The notes: generated by a model not told the origin, from the letters alone. A DNA stretch of 64,000 nucleotides from JAOUJD01 sp963726405 (GCA_963726405.1 CAVSCF010000010.1:37189-101188); one strand, 5' to 3'. Numbered from the stretch's first letter, positions 24,341 through 34,287 are shown. Program-made: numbers and translations.

Positions 24341-25345
24341 ATGACTCCACATACGACGCGCCCCTTCGGTGCGTCGGCCGTTCCGCCGAAGCCCGAGCCC
24401 GCGGGCGAGGTCGACGAACCCGCCTTCGAGGGTGATGTCGACCCGGAGCGCGAACTGGAGTTCAGCGTCGTTCCGGCACCTGACGTCCCCGTTGCCCTCG
24501 ACTTTCCGGATACCGACAACGTCCAGCGCTACTTGACGGCCATCGGCGCGCATCGGCTGATGACGCCGGTGGAGGAGCACGACACGGCGGTGCGTGCGCT
24601 CGGCGGCGATTTCCAGGCGCGTCAGTCGATGATCGAGCGCAACCTGCGTCTCGTCGTGTCCATCGCCAAGCACTACGCCAACCGCGGGCTCGCGCTGCTC
24701 GACCTCATCGAAGAGGGCAACCTCGGGCTGATCCACGCGCTCGAAAAGTTCGATCCCGAGCGCGGCTTCCGGTTCTCGACCTACGCGACCTGGTGGATCC
24801 GCCAGACGATCGAGCGGGCCGTGATCAACCAGGCGCGCACGATCCGCCTGCCGGTCCACGTGGTGCGCGAACTGCAGCACGTCATTCGCGCCAAGCGCCA
24901 CCTCGAAGCGGAAATGGACGACGAGACGCACGAGGTCCGCATCGAGGACATCGCGCACCTCACGGGGAAGAGCGTCGACGACGTCGAGGACATCCTGAAG
25001 TTCAGCGCCACGCCGGCGTCGCTCGACGCGCCGCTCGATGCCGATCCCGACAGCACGCTGGCCGATCTGCTCATCGACGTGACCGCAGAAGCGCCCGAGG
25101 CGAGCGCCGTGCGCCACGAACTCGAAGGGCGGGTGCACGAGTGGCTCACGGGACTTCCGGACAAGCAGCGCCTCGTGATCGAACGGCGCTTCGGCCTCGA
25201 CGAGCGGGAGCCGGCAACGCTCGACGCGCTGGCTTCCGAACTCTCGCTGACGCGCGAACGCGTGCGACAGATCCAGCAGGACGCGCTGGCTCGCCTCAAG
25301 CGCACGCTGACGGCCGGCGGCATCGGCCGCGACGCCGTCCTCTGA
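24341..25345 (+). CDS. rpoS: RNA polymerase sigma factor RpoS
   Basis: A 334-residue group 2 sigma-70 factor: region 1.2 (about 60-95), region 2 (about 96-165, LIEEGNLGLIHALEKFDPERG and STYATWWIRQTIERA), region 3 and region 4 with its helix-turn-helix near 280-325 (LSLTRERVRQIQQDAL). The nlpD-rpoS order and lack of the long group 1 N-terminus identify the stationary-phase factor. It begins 18 bases after nlpD. Confidence 0.95.
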   Translation: MTPHTTRPFGASAVPPKPEPAGEVDEPAFEGDVDPERELEFSVVPAPDVPVALDFPDTDNVQRYLTAIGAHRLMTPVEEHDTAVRALGGDFQARQSMIERNLRLVVSIAKHYANRGLALLDLIEEGNLGLIHALEKFDPERGFRFSTYATWWIRQTIERAVINQARTIRLPVHVVRELQHVIRAKRHLEAEMDDETHEVRIEDIAHLTGKSVDDVEDILKFSATPASLDAPLDADPDSTLADLLIDVTAEAPEASAVRHELEGRVHEWLTGLPDKQRLVIERRFGLDEREPATLDALASELSLTRERVRQIQQDALARLKRTLTAGGIGRDAVL

Positions 25346-25385
25346 GTGCCCGCGCCGGCGGGCGGCGCCTCAGTAGAATCGGCGC

Positions 25386-26165
25386 ATGACGCCGGTCCTC
25401 GTCTTCGACATCGAAACCGTGCCCGACGTGGCCGGCCTGCGCAGGCTGCGTCCCGAATGGTCGGCGCTGGCCGACGCCGACGTCGCCGGGCACGCCTTCT
25501 CCGAACGCAGGGAACGGACGGGCAACGACTTCCTGCCGCTGCACCTGCATCGCGTGGTGGCGATCTCGTGCGTGCTGCGCAGCGACGCCGGATTCCGCGT
25601 CGGTTCGATCGGCGGCTTGACCGACAGCGAAGGTTTCCTGATCCAGGCCTTCTTCGGAATGATCGACCGCCACACGCCGCAACTCGTGAGCTGGAATGGC
25701 GGCGGCTTCGACCTTCCGGTGCTGCACTACCGTGGCCTGCTCGCCGGCATCACCGCAGCGCGCTACTGGGAACTGGGCGAGGACGATCGAGACTTCCGCT
25801 ACAACAACTACATCGGCCGCTATCACACGCGGCACCTGGACCTGATGGACCTCATGGCGATGTACCAGCCGCGTGCAAGCGCTCCACTGGACGACCTGTC
25901 GCGCCTGGCGGGCTTTCCCGGCAAGCTCGGCATGGACGGCGCCCGCGTCTGGGATGCCTTTCAGGCGGGTCACCTCGACCAGGTGCGCAATTACTGCGAG
26001 ACCGACGTCGTCAACACCTATCTGCTGTTCAACCGCTTCCAGAAGATGCGCGGTGTGCTGACGCCCGAGCAGCACCTGGCGGAGGAAGCGCTGGTGCGCG
26101 ACACGCTGGCGCAATTGCCCGCGGCGCACTGGAAGGACTACCTCGCAGCGTGGCCCGCGGCCTAG
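25386..26165 (+). CDS. Predicted 3'-5' exonuclease, PolB-like DnaQ fold
   Basis: A 259-residue protein of the family of stand-alone exonuclease domains related to the proofreading domain of DNA polymerase B. Motif I is FDIETVPD (residues 7-14), motif II lies in LVSWNGGGFDLPVLHYR and motif III in YCETDVVNTYLLF. It should cut DNA or RNA 3' to 5' with two metal ions; its biological role is not established. Its end overlaps the start of rlmD by 16 bases. Confidence 0.85.
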   Translation: MTPVLVFDIETVPDVAGLRRLRPEWSALADADVAGHAFSERRERTGNDFLPLHLHRVVAISCVLRSDAGFRVGSIGGLTDSEGFLIQAFFGMIDRHTPQLVSWNGGGFDLPVLHYRGLLAGITAARYWELGEDDRDFRYNNYIGRYHTRHLDLMDLMAMYQPRASAPLDDLSRLAGFPGKLGMDGARVWDAFQAGHLDQVRNYCETDVVNTYLLFNRFQKMRGVLTPEQHLAEEALVRDTLAQLPAAHWKDYLAAWPAA

Positions 26166-27526
26166 GTCCCAAGGCAGGCGACGAGTTCCCGGCCGAGATC
26201 GAGTCGCTCGATCAGGAGGGGCGCGGTGTCGCGCATCGCGAAGGCAAGGCCGTCTTCATCGAAGGCGCGCTGCCCGGCGAGCGGGTGGTGTACGAGCGCC
26301 GCAAGAACAAGCCGAGCTACGAGACCGGCCGCGTCGTCCGCATCGATCGCCCCTCGGTGCTGCGCGTCGTGCCCCGTTGCCCGCATGCCGGACTGCACGC
26401 CGGCGCCTGCGGCGGCTGCTCGATGCAGCACGTGGCGCCCAACGCGCAGGTCGCCATCAAGCAACGCGTGCTCGAGGACACGCTGTGGCACATCGGCCGC
26501 GTGAGGCCCGAGCGCATGTTGCGGCCGGTCGCCGGCCCCGCCTGGGAGTACCGCTTCCGCGCCCGTTTCTCGGTGAGGTATGTCGCGAAGAAGGGCGGGG
26601 TGCTGGTCGGCTTTCACGAGCGGTCCAGCAGCTACGTCGCCGACATTCGCCAGTGCGAGGTGGTGCCGCGGGCGGTCAGCGACCTGCTGATGCCGTTGCG
26701 CGAACTGGTCGGCGCACTGACCCTGCGCGAGCGCCTGCCGCAGATCGAGCTTGCGATTGCCGAGCGCGACGGCGCGCAGCAGGTCGTCCTCGTGTTCCGC
26801 GTGCTCGACGATCCCACCGCGGAGGACCGAATCCGCCTGCGCGATTTCGGCGTGCGGCACGGCGTGGATGTCTGGCTGCAGCCGAAGGGGCCGGAGACGG
26901 CCGCGCCGATGGACGCCGGCCAGCCTCCGCATCTCGAACTCGCCCTGCCCGAGTACGGCGTTCACATTCCGTTCGGCCCGACCGACTTCACGCAGGTCAA
27001 TCACCGCATCAACCAGGTGCTCGTCGGCCGCGCCGTGCGCCTGCTGGACCCGCAACCGGACGACGTCGTCGCCGATTTCTTCTGCGGCCTGGGCAACTTC
27101 ACGCTGCCGCTCGCCTCGAAGGCGAAGAAGGCCGTCGGCATCGAAGGCAGCGAGACGCTCGTGCGGCGCGCGCGGGACGCCGCCGCCCTGAACGGATTGA
27201 GCGGGCGAACCGCATTCGCGGCGGCCAATCTGTTCGAGTGGACGCTGGAGGACTGGCAGCGACTGGTGGCCGAACACGGTAGCGTGGCCCGTGTCCTGAT
27301 CGATCCGCCTCGGGAAGGAGCGCTCGAACTTGCTCGCTCGCTGGCGGCCGCCACGGACAGACCGGCGCGGATCGTCTACGTCTCCTGCAATCCCGCCACG
27401 CTCGCACGCGATTGCGCGGTGCTGGTGCATGAAGGCCGCTGGACGCTCAGCGCTGCCGGCGTGGTGAACATGTTTCCCCACACCTCGCACGTCGAGTCCA
27501 TCGCCGTCTTCGTGCCCTCGGCCTGA
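26150..27526 (+). CDS. rlmD: 23S rRNA (uracil-1939-C5)-methyltransferase
   Basis: A 458-residue protein: N-terminal TRAM domain (about 10-70), a 4Fe-4S site with Cys in CPHAGLHAGACGGCSMQ (with a later Cys), and a C-terminal SAM methyltransferase with DFFCGLGNFTLPLA, VLIDPPREG and the catalytic Cys in IVYVSCNPATLARD. It methylates U1939 of 23S rRNA. The start is taken as GTG 26150, inside the previous gene, because the conserved sequence begins soon after it. Confidence 0.93.
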   Translation: MARGLGPKAGDEFPAEIESLDQEGRGVAHREGKAVFIEGALPGERVVYERRKNKPSYETGRVVRIDRPSVLRVVPRCPHAGLHAGACGGCSMQHVAPNAQVAIKQRVLEDTLWHIGRVRPERMLRPVAGPAWEYRFRARFSVRYVAKKGGVLVGFHERSSSYVADIRQCEVVPRAVSDLLMPLRELVGALTLRERLPQIELAIAERDGAQQVVLVFRVLDDPTAEDRIRLRDFGVRHGVDVWLQPKGPETAAPMDAGQPPHLELALPEYGVHIPFGPTDFTQVNHRINQVLVGRAVRLLDPQPDDVVADFFCGLGNFTLPLASKAKKAVGIEGSETLVRRARDAAALNGLSGRTAFAAANLFEWTLEDWQRLVAEHGSVARVLIDPPREGALELARSLAAATDRPARIVYVSCNPATLARDCAVLVHEGRWTLSAAGVVNMFPHTSHVESIAVFVPSA

Positions 27527-27731
27527 TCCGGCGCCGGCTGCGCGGGCGCACGGCGCACTCATTGCGAGGTTCCCCCGGGGCCGAAGCCTCCAACGGGACG
27601 GCCGGGCATGTTAAAATTTCAGGCTAACTTCGGCGACGCAAGTACTTCATTTGTCGAAGCTTTTTTCGTCCGGCGGGTGGCGGTGAACCGAAGCCGCCGG
27701 GTAACTCGTCCAAACAACAAAGGTTGAAATC

Positions 27732-28157
27732 ATGGCGGTGGAAAGAACCCTGTCGATCATCAAGCCCGACGCAGTCGCGAAGAACGTCATCGGGAAGATC
27801 TATTCGCGCTTCGAGACGAACGGCCTGAAGGTGATCGCCGCGCGGATGATGTGGCTGTCGCGCACCGAGGCCGAAGGCTTCTACGCGGTGCACCGCGAGC
27901 GGCCCTTCTTCAAGGACCTGGTCGATTTCATGATCTCCGGCCCGATCATGGTGCAGGTCCTCGAGGGCGAAGGGGCGATCGCGAAGAACCGCGAACTGAT
28001 GGGCGCCACGGACCCGAAGAAGGCCGCCCCCGGCACCATCCGCGCTGACTTCGCCGCGAGCATCGATGCGAATGCCGTGCACGGATCCGACGCAGCGGAG
28101 ACCGCGGCGGTCGAGATTGCCTACTTCTTCCCGCAACTGAACGTCTACTCGCGCTGA
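27732..28157 (+). CDS. ndk: Nucleoside diphosphate kinase
   Basis: A 141-residue kinase of standard length, balancing nucleoside triphosphate pools. Signatures: MAVERTLSIIKPDAV, the Lys11 phosphate contact in KPDA, and the active His in the NAVHGSDA segment (His117 area). ATG 27732 is preceded by AAAGG. The 205-base gap before it contains TAAAAT near 27614, a possible -10, and no gene. Confidence 0.97.
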   Translation: MAVERTLSIIKPDAVAKNVIGKIYSRFETNGLKVIAARMMWLSRTEAEGFYAVHRERPFFKDLVDFMISGPIMVQVLEGEGAIAKNRELMGATDPKKAAPGTIRADFAASIDANAVHGSDAAETAAVEIAYFFPQLNVYSR

Positions 28158-28170
28158 GGAACCGGTCCTC

Positions 28171-29289
28171 GTGTCTCGCGTCAACCTGCTCGGGCTGGAC
28201 CTTGCCGCGCTGACGGCCTACACCGAGTCGCTCGGTGAGAAGGCCTTCCGCGCGCGCCAGCTCGCCCGCTGGATTCATCAGCGTGGAGCGGGCGGGTTCG
28301 ATGCGATGACCGATCTGGCGAAGTCTTTCCGGGCGAAGCTTGCCGAGCAGGCCGACATCGTCGCGCCCGCCGTGTTGCGCGACTCGACGTCGACCGACGG
28401 CACGCGCAAGTGGCTGCTCGACGTCGGCGCGGGCAATGCGATCGAGACCGTCTTCATCCCCGAGGACGATCGCGGCACGCTGTGCATTTCGACTCAGGCG
28501 GGCTGCGCGGTCAACTGTCTGTTCTGCTCGACCGGGCGGCAGGGGTTCAACCGCAACCTGACGACGGCCGAGATCGTCGGTCAGCTGTGGTGGGCCGAGC
28601 ACGCCCTGCGCCGGACGGCGGGCGTGGGCATCGACGGGGAGCGGGTGATCAGCAACGTCGTGCTGATGGGCATGGGCGAGCCGCTGCAGAACTACGACGC
28701 GGTGGTGCCGGCGTTGCGCCTGATGCTCGACGACAACGCCTACGGGCTGTCGCGCCGCCGTGTGACGCTGTCGACCTCGGGCATGGTGCCGCAGATCGAT
28801 CGGCTCGCGGCCGACTGCCCGGTGGCGCTTGCCGTGTCGCTGCACGCTTCCAACGACGCGTTGCGCGATCGGCTGGTGCCGCTCAACCGCAAATATCCGC
28901 TCGGCGAGCTGCTGGCCGCCTGCCGTCGGTACCTGCGCTCGGCGCCACGCGACTTCATCACGTTCGAGTACGTGATGCTGGACGGCGTCAACGACACCGA
29001 CGCGCATGCGGACGAACTGATCGCGCTGGTCCGCGACGTGCCGTGCAAGTTCAACCTGATCCCGTTCAATCCGTTTCCGGATGCCGGGCTGAAACGATCG
29101 TCGTCGGAACGCATCCGCGCCTTCGCGCAGCGGCTGATCGACGCCGGTATCGTCACGACCACGCGCAAGACGCGCGGCGATGACATCGACGCGGCGTGCG
29201 GGCAACTCGCCGGCGAGGTGCTCGACCGCACGCGGGTGAGCGAACGCAACAAGGGCCGTGTGGTTCCGATCGTATCGGCGACCCACTGA
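28171..29289 (+). CDS. rlmN: Dual-specificity RNA methyltransferase RlmN
   Basis: A 372-residue radical-SAM enzyme with the CxxxCxxC iron-sulfur motif at Cys112, Cys116 and Cys119 (GCAVNCLFCSTG), the MGMGEPLQNYD segment and the catalytic Cys near the C-terminus (DIDAACGQL). It methylates C2 of A2503 in 23S rRNA and A37 of some tRNAs. Starts at GTG 28171, 13 bases after ndk; rlmN-pilW-rodZ-ispG is a conserved order. Confidence 0.96.
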   Translation: MSRVNLLGLDLAALTAYTESLGEKAFRARQLARWIHQRGAGGFDAMTDLAKSFRAKLAEQADIVAPAVLRDSTSTDGTRKWLLDVGAGNAIETVFIPEDDRGTLCISTQAGCAVNCLFCSTGRQGFNRNLTTAEIVGQLWWAEHALRRTAGVGIDGERVISNVVLMGMGEPLQNYDAVVPALRLMLDDNAYGLSRRRVTLSTSGMVPQIDRLAADCPVALAVSLHASNDALRDRLVPLNRKYPLGELLAACRRYLRSAPRDFITFEYVMLDGVNDTDAHADELIALVRDVPCKFNLIPFNPFPDAGLKRSSSERIRAFAQRLIDAGIVTTTRKTRGDDIDAACGQLAGEVLDRTRVSERNKGRVVPIVSATH

Positions 29290-29299
29290 GGAGGGCAGC

Positions 29300-30112
29300 A
29301 TGAAGGTGGCGCGTTCGCTGGGATCGGTGCTGTGCGTTGGCCTGCTGTCGGCCTGCACGACGACGACGGTGACCAACAGCAGCGGCGATGTGGTGACCAA
29401 GGGACCCGAGCGCACCGTCGCGCGGGCCAGTGAGGCCGATGCCCGCACGCGGGCGCGGGCCCGCGTCGATCTCGCCGCCGGGTACTACCGTTCCGGCCAG
29501 ATCGCCATCGCGCTCGAGGAAGCGCGGCGCGCCACGGCGATCGATCCGGCGTTCGCGGATGCCTACGGATTGTTGGGCCTGATCCACATGGAAATGAACG
29601 ACCGCCGCGAGGCCGAGGAAAACTTCCAGCGCGCCCTGCGCCTCGATCCTGCAAGCTCCGAACTGGCCAACAATTACGGCTGGTTCCTCTGCCAGACCGG
29701 CCGCGAGCGCGAATCGATCGAGTACTTCGACCGTGCGCTGCGCGACCCGCTCTACGTGTCACCGAGCCGGGCCGCCCAGAACGCGGGTTCGTGCCTGATG
29801 AAGCTGAAGGACTATCCGGGTGCCGAGCGCTACCTGCGTCGTTCGTTCGAACTCGACGCCACCAACGGGGCGACCAAGTACCAGTTGTCGCGCACGTATC
29901 TCGCCATGGGCCAGGTGGACCGCGCGACCTTCTACTACAACCTGTTGGCGCGGTCCGTCGCGTCGACGTCCGAGACGCTCTGGCTGGGACTGCGCATCGC
30001 GCGCGCCAACGGCGATGTCCGCACCGAGAGCCAGCTTGCCAACGAACTGCGCGACCGCTTTCCGCGTTCTCCGGAAGCGTCCGCCCTTGCCCGGGGTGAT
30101 TTCAATGAGTGA
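29300..30112 (+). CDS. pilW: Type IV pilus biogenesis lipoprotein PilW/PilF
   Basis: A 270-residue lipoprotein: signal peptide with lipobox LLSAC (Cys16) and five to six TPR repeats (about 55-260, including DPAFADAYGLLGLIHMEM and SSELANNYGWFLCQTGRE). PilF/PilW is the pilotin that brings PilQ secretin to the outer membrane. Presence before rodZ and ispG is typical. Whether the host has type IV pili cannot be told from this window. GAGG lies 6 bases before ATG 29300. Confidence 0.85.
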   Translation: MKVARSLGSVLCVGLLSACTTTTVTNSSGDVVTKGPERTVARASEADARTRARARVDLAAGYYRSGQIAIALEEARRATAIDPAFADAYGLLGLIHMEMNDRREAEENFQRALRLDPASSELANNYGWFLCQTGRERESIEYFDRALRDPLYVSPSRAAQNAGSCLMKLKDYPGAERYLRRSFELDATNGATKYQLSRTYLAMGQVDRATFYYNLLARSVASTSETLWLGLRIARANGDVRTESQLANELRDRFPRSPEASALARGDFNE

Positions 30113-30989
30113 AGAGGATATCCACGTCGAGACGGCCGTTGCTCCCGGTGCCGCACCGGGCGCCGCCACGTCGTTCGGTGCGCGCCTGGCCGCTGCACGC
30201 GAAGAGGCGGGACTGAGCGTCGGCGAGATGGCCGGGCGACTTCGCCTGCACGTGAACCAGGTGCGCGCCCTCGAAAGCGAGGACCTGACGCACCTGCCGG
30301 AGACCGCCTACGTGCGCGGGTTCGTGCGCAGCTATGCGCGCTCGCTCAATCTCGATCCGGCGCCGCTGATCGACGACCTGAACGCCAAGGTGGGCCTGCC
30401 GGCGAACTCGGTGGTCGATGGCATGACGCGCACCCGCGACTACTCGCCGGTGCGCGCGGCCGCGCACGAGCACGCATCCCGTTCGCTGATCCTCGGCCTG
30501 GCCGTGATCGCACTGATCGGACTGGGCGCCATCGGCTGGTATGCGACGCGCCCGTCAGCGCCGCAGCCGGTCACCGCCGCACCGGCGGCACCGGCGGCAC
30601 AGGTGGCACCGGCGGTCACGTCGGCACCGGCCGCGACCGCGAGCGATCAGCCCGCGGCAAACGCCCCCGCGGCGGCTACGACGCCGGCCGACACTCGCGA
30701 GCCGGTGACGGAGCCGGCTCCGGCGCCCTCGCAACCCGTGGTGGATGCGACCACGCTGCTGTCGATCCGCTTCAGCGGCATCTCTTGGGTGGAAGTCACC
30801 GACGCCAACGGCAAGGTGCTTCTGTCGCAGCTCGCCCGCGAGGGCGATGTGCTGCAGCCTGCGGCCGGCACCGTGCCGATCAACGTGGTGATCGGCGATG
30901 CGTCCAAGGCGTCGGTGACCGTGCGCGGCGCGGCGTTCGATCTCGAGCCGGTCAAGCGCGCGAACGTGGCGCGCTTCAGCGTGAAGTAG
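30105..30989 (+). CDS. rodZ: Cell-shape protein RodZ-like (HTH + TM + DUF4115)
   Basis: A 294-residue protein: an N-terminal HTH domain (about 25-90, LSVGEMAGRLRLHVNQVRAL and YVRGFVRSYARSL), one membrane helix near 125-148, an Ala/Pro/Thr-rich periplasmic linker and a C-terminal DUF4115 domain (ISWVEVTDANGKVLLSQ). RodZ links MreB filaments to the envelope to set rod shape. It overlaps the end of pilW by 8 bases. Confidence 0.88.
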   Translation: MSEEDIHVETAVAPGAAPGAATSFGARLAAAREEAGLSVGEMAGRLRLHVNQVRALESEDLTHLPETAYVRGFVRSYARSLNLDPAPLIDDLNAKVGLPANSVVDGMTRTRDYSPVRAAAHEHASRSLILGLAVIALIGLGAIGWYATRPSAPQPVTAAPAAPAAQVAPAVTSAPAATASDQPAANAPAAATTPADTREPVTEPAPAPSQPVVDATTLLSIRFSGISWVEVTDANGKVLLSQLAREGDVLQPAAGTVPINVVIGDASKASVTVRGAAFDLEPVKRANVARFSVK

Positions 30990-30994
30990 GCCCG

Positions 30995-32290
30995 GTGAAC
31001 CAGCGCTTCGAGCCCATCGACTGCATGCCCGTCGCCGCCCAACCGGGCGCGCGACGGCACGCGCGCGCGCTCGTCGTGAAGTGGGGCCACCGCGAAGTGC
31101 GCGTGGGCGGCAGCGCTCCGGTGGTGGTGCAGTCGATGACCAACACCGATACGGCAGACGCGATCGCGACAGCCGTGCAGGTCAAGGAACTGGCGCAGGC
31201 GGGCTCGGAGATCGTGCGCATCACGGTCAATTCGCCGGAAGCCGCCGCGGAAGTGGCCGCGATTCGCGCGCAGCTCGATCGCATGGGGCTCGACGTCCCG
31301 CTCGTCGGAGACTTCCACTACAACGGCCACAAGCTGCTCACCCAGTACCCCGACTGCGCGCAGGCACTGTCGAAGTACCGCATCAATCCCGGCAATGTCG
31401 GCAAGGGCGCGCGGGGCGAGGACAACTTCGCACGGATGATCGAAGTGGCGTGCCGTCACGACAAGCCGGTACGCATCGGCGTGAACTGGGGTTCGCTCGA
31501 CCAGGAACTGCTCGCCCGCATGATGGACGAGAACGCGCGGCGCGCGGCGCCGTGGAACGCGAACGCCGTGCTGCGCGAAGCGCTGGTGCGATCGGCGATC
31601 GAGAACGCCGAGCGAGCCGAGGAACTCGGCCTTCCCGGCGACCGCATCTGTCTTTCGGCAAAGGTGAGCGGCGTGCAGGACCTCATCGCCGTCTACCGTG
31701 AACTGGCGCGTCGCTGCGATTACCCCTTGCACCTCGGACTGACCGAGGCCGGCATGGGATCCAAGGGCATCGTGGCGTCGACCGCCGCGCTCTCGGTGCT
31801 GCTGCAGGAGGGCATCGGGGACACCATCCGGGTTTCGCTCACGCCGGCGCCGGGCGAGCCGCGCACGCGCGAAGTCCAGGTGGCGCAGGAGATCCTGCAG
31901 ACCATCGGGCTGCGCGCCTTCACCCCGATGGTCGTCGCCTGCCCCGGCTGCGGGCGCACGACCAGCACCTTCTTCCAGGAACTGGCGGACAAGATCCAGA
32001 CCTACCTGCGCGAGCAGATGCCCGCGTGGCGGTCGAAGTATCCCGGCGTGGAATCCATGAGCGTCGCGGTGATGGGATGCGTGGTGAACGGTCCCGGCGA
32101 GAGCAAGCACGCCAACGTCGGCATCAGCCTGCCGGGATCCGGCGAGGCGCCGGTGGCGCCGGTCTTCATCGACGGAGAACGGAACGTCACGCTGAAGGGA
32201 GAACGCATCGCCGAGGAGTTCCAGGCGATCGTCGAAGACTACGTGCGGCGCACCTACGCGCCCGCGGCCACGCCTCTCGCGGCGGACTGA
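30995..32290 (+). CDS. ispG: 4-hydroxy-3-methylbut-2-en-1-yl diphosphate synthase
   Basis: A 431-residue iron-sulfur enzyme of the MEP isoprenoid pathway. Visible are VVVQSMTNTDT near the N-terminus, the first cluster Cys in VACPGCGRTT and the last in MGCVVNGPGESKHANVG. Reduction of MEcPP to HMBPP is the reaction. GTG 30995 gives the length usual for betaproteobacterial IspG; ATG 31025 is an alternative. It begins 6 bases after rodZ. Confidence 0.95.
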   Translation: MNQRFEPIDCMPVAAQPGARRHARALVVKWGHREVRVGGSAPVVVQSMTNTDTADAIATAVQVKELAQAGSEIVRITVNSPEAAAEVAAIRAQLDRMGLDVPLVGDFHYNGHKLLTQYPDCAQALSKYRINPGNVGKGARGEDNFARMIEVACRHDKPVRIGVNWGSLDQELLARMMDENARRAAPWNANAVLREALVRSAIENAERAEELGLPGDRICLSAKVSGVQDLIAVYRELARRCDYPLHLGLTEAGMGSKGIVASTAALSVLLQEGIGDTIRVSLTPAPGEPRTREVQVAQEILQTIGLRAFTPMVVACPGCGRTTSTFFQELADKIQTYLREQMPAWRSKYPGVESMSVAVMGCVVNGPGESKHANVGISLPGSGEAPVAPVFIDGERNVTLKGERIAEEFQAIVEDYVRRTYAPAATPLAAD

Positions 32291-32293
32291 AGA

Positions 32294-33601
32294 ATGACAA
32301 GCAAGAAACTCGCAGCCGTGCGCGGCATGAACGACCTGCTGCCCGCCGAGGCGCCGGTCTGGGAGTGGTTCGAGGCACGCGTCCGCGACTGGGTGCGCAG
32401 CTACGGCTACCAGTTGATCCGCACGCCGATGCTCGAGCAGACCGAGCTTTTCGTGCGGGGCATCGGCGAAGTGACCGACATCGTCGAGAAGGAGATGTAT
32501 TCCTTCGAGGACAAGCTCAACGGCGAGAAACTGACCATGCGCCCCGAGTTCACCGCGGGCACCGTGCGGGCCTCGGTGGAACACAACCTGACCTACGAGG
32601 GCCCCAAGCGCGTGTGGTCCATGGGCCCGGTGTTCCGTCATGAGCGTCCACAGCGCGGCCGCTACCGGCAGTTTCACCAGGTCAACGTCGAGGCGCTCGG
32701 TTTCCCGGGGCCGGACATCGACGCCGAGCACATCGTGATGCTCGCTCGCCTGTGGAAGATCCTCGGCATCGGCCCCGTGCGTCTCGAGATCAACTGTCTG
32801 GGCCAGGCGGACGAGCGGGCGCGGCACCGGCAGGACCTGATCGCGCACTTCGAGTCGCATCACGCAGTCCTCGATGAGGACGCCAGGCGCCGGCTGCACT
32901 CCAATCCGCTGCGCATCCTCGACACCAAGAATCCCGCACTCGCCGACGTCGTGAAGCAGGCGCCGCAGATCATCGCCTACCTCGGCGACGCGTCCAGGGC
33001 GCACTTCGAAGGGCTGCAGCGCCTGTTGACGCGCGCCGGTGTGCCGTTCGAAGTCAACCCGCGGCTCGTGCGTGGCCTCGACTATTACAACCTGACCGTC
33101 TTCGAGTGGATCACCGACGCCCTGGGCGCGCAGGGCACCATCTGCGGCGGCGGTCGGTACGACCCGCTGGTCGAGATCATTGGCGGGCGTCCCTCGCCGT
33201 CGTGCGGCTATGCCATGGGGGTCGAGCGCGTCATCGAACTGCTGAAGGACGCGGGCTCGGTCGAGGTGACCGGCGCTGCCGACGTCTATGTCGCCCACCA
33301 GGGCGGTGCGACGGCGGCGCAGGCGTTCCTCGTCGCCGAGCGCCTGCGCGATGCCGGCCTGGACGCCGTGTATCACGCCGGCGAAGGCAGCCTCAAATCC
33401 CAGATGAAGAAGGCCGATGCGAGCGGCGCGGAGTACGCCGTGATCGTCGGTGAGACCGAACTCGCCCAGGAATCGGTGGCGCTGAAGGCGCTGCGCGGTG
33501 CCGCGGGCGCCTCCGCCGGCGGCGGCGAACAGCGTATCGTCCCGCTCGGCCGACTGGCGGACGAACTCGTGGACGCGCTCACGCGCACCGAACAGCAATA
33601 G
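32294..33601 (+). CDS. hisS: Histidyl-tRNA synthetase
   Basis: A 435-residue class II synthetase with the HisRS signatures AVRGMNDLLP (N-terminus), motif 2 (FRHERPQRGRYRQFHQVNVE), LVRGLDYYNLTVFEW and GGGRYDPLVE, followed by a C-terminal anticodon-binding domain (about 335-425). Only 3 bases separate it from ispG. It is the catalytic HisRS, in contrast to the paralog HisZ at 40837. Confidence 0.97.
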   Translation: MTSKKLAAVRGMNDLLPAEAPVWEWFEARVRDWVRSYGYQLIRTPMLEQTELFVRGIGEVTDIVEKEMYSFEDKLNGEKLTMRPEFTAGTVRASVEHNLTYEGPKRVWSMGPVFRHERPQRGRYRQFHQVNVEALGFPGPDIDAEHIVMLARLWKILGIGPVRLEINCLGQADERARHRQDLIAHFESHHAVLDEDARRRLHSNPLRILDTKNPALADVVKQAPQIIAYLGDASRAHFEGLQRLLTRAGVPFEVNPRLVRGLDYYNLTVFEWITDALGAQGTICGGGRYDPLVEIIGGRPSPSCGYAMGVERVIELLKDAGSVEVTGAADVYVAHQGGATAAQAFLVAERLRDAGLDAVYHAGEGSLKSQMKKADASGAEYAVIVGETELAQESVALKALRGAAGASAGGGEQRIVPLGRLADELVDALTRTEQQ

Positions 33602-33637
33602 AAGAGCAGGGGGCGCGACGGCGCCGCAAGGGAAACC

Positions 33638-34276
33638 ATGGCATACGACCTCGAAGAACAGGAACAACTCGCCGAAATGAAGGCGTGGTGGAACAAGTAC
33701 GGGAACTTCATCCTGACTGTCATCACCATCGTGCTGCTCGGCTTCGCCGCGTACAACGGCTGGCAGTGGTACCAGCGCGAGCAGGCCTCGCAGGCCGCCG
33801 GCGTGTACGGCCAGCTCGAAAAGGCCATGGCGGCCCGTGACGCCGACAAGGTGGGCGCCTTCGCCGAGATGCTGACCGCCAAGTACGGCAGCACCGCCTA
33901 CGCCAGCATGGCTGCGCTGCAGGCCGCCAGGCTGCAGGCGGAGGCCGGCAAGGTCGATCGGGCCCGCGAATCGCTGCAGTGGGTGATCGACAAGTCATCG
34001 CAGGCCGAACTCAAGGCGATCGCGCAGGTTCGTCTCGCCGGCGTGCTGCTCGACGAGAAGAAGTACGACGAAGCGCTGAAGGTGCTTGCTGGCGACGTCC
34101 CTGCGGTCCAGGTCACGGCCGTGGCCGACCGCCGCGGCGATGTCCTCGTTGCGCAGGGCAAGCTCGACGAAGCGCGCGCCGCGTACACCGAGGCGCTCGC
34201 GAAGGCCGATGCGCAGCACCCGCTGCGCCAGTTGATCCAGTTGAAGCTGGACGCGCTGCCGGCCAGCGGCTCGTAG
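33638..34276 (+). CDS. YfgM-family ancillary SecYEG translocon / TPR protein
   Basis: A 212-residue inner-membrane protein with a short cytoplasmic N-terminus (MAYDLEEQEQLAEMKAWWN), one membrane helix (about 22-45, GNFILTVITIVLLGFAAYNG) and a periplasmic TPR domain. YfgM interacts with the Sec translocon and PpiD. The hisS-yfgM-bamB-der order is conserved in proteobacteria. GGGAAACC precedes ATG 33638. Confidence 0.9.
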   Translation: MAYDLEEQEQLAEMKAWWNKYGNFILTVITIVLLGFAAYNGWQWYQREQASQAAGVYGQLEKAMAARDADKVGAFAEMLTAKYGSTAYASMAALQAARLQAEAGKVDRARESLQWVIDKSSQAELKAIAQVRLAGVLLDEKKYDEALKVLAGDVPAVQVTAVADRRGDVLVAQGKLDEARAAYTEALAKADAQHPLRQLIQLKLDALPASGS

Positions 34277-34287
34277 GAGACGACGGC

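Noticed and set aside
30647..33667. A 1006-codon open frame on the minus strand across ispG and hisS
   Set aside because: Shadow; the plus-strand genes carry complete catalytic signatures.
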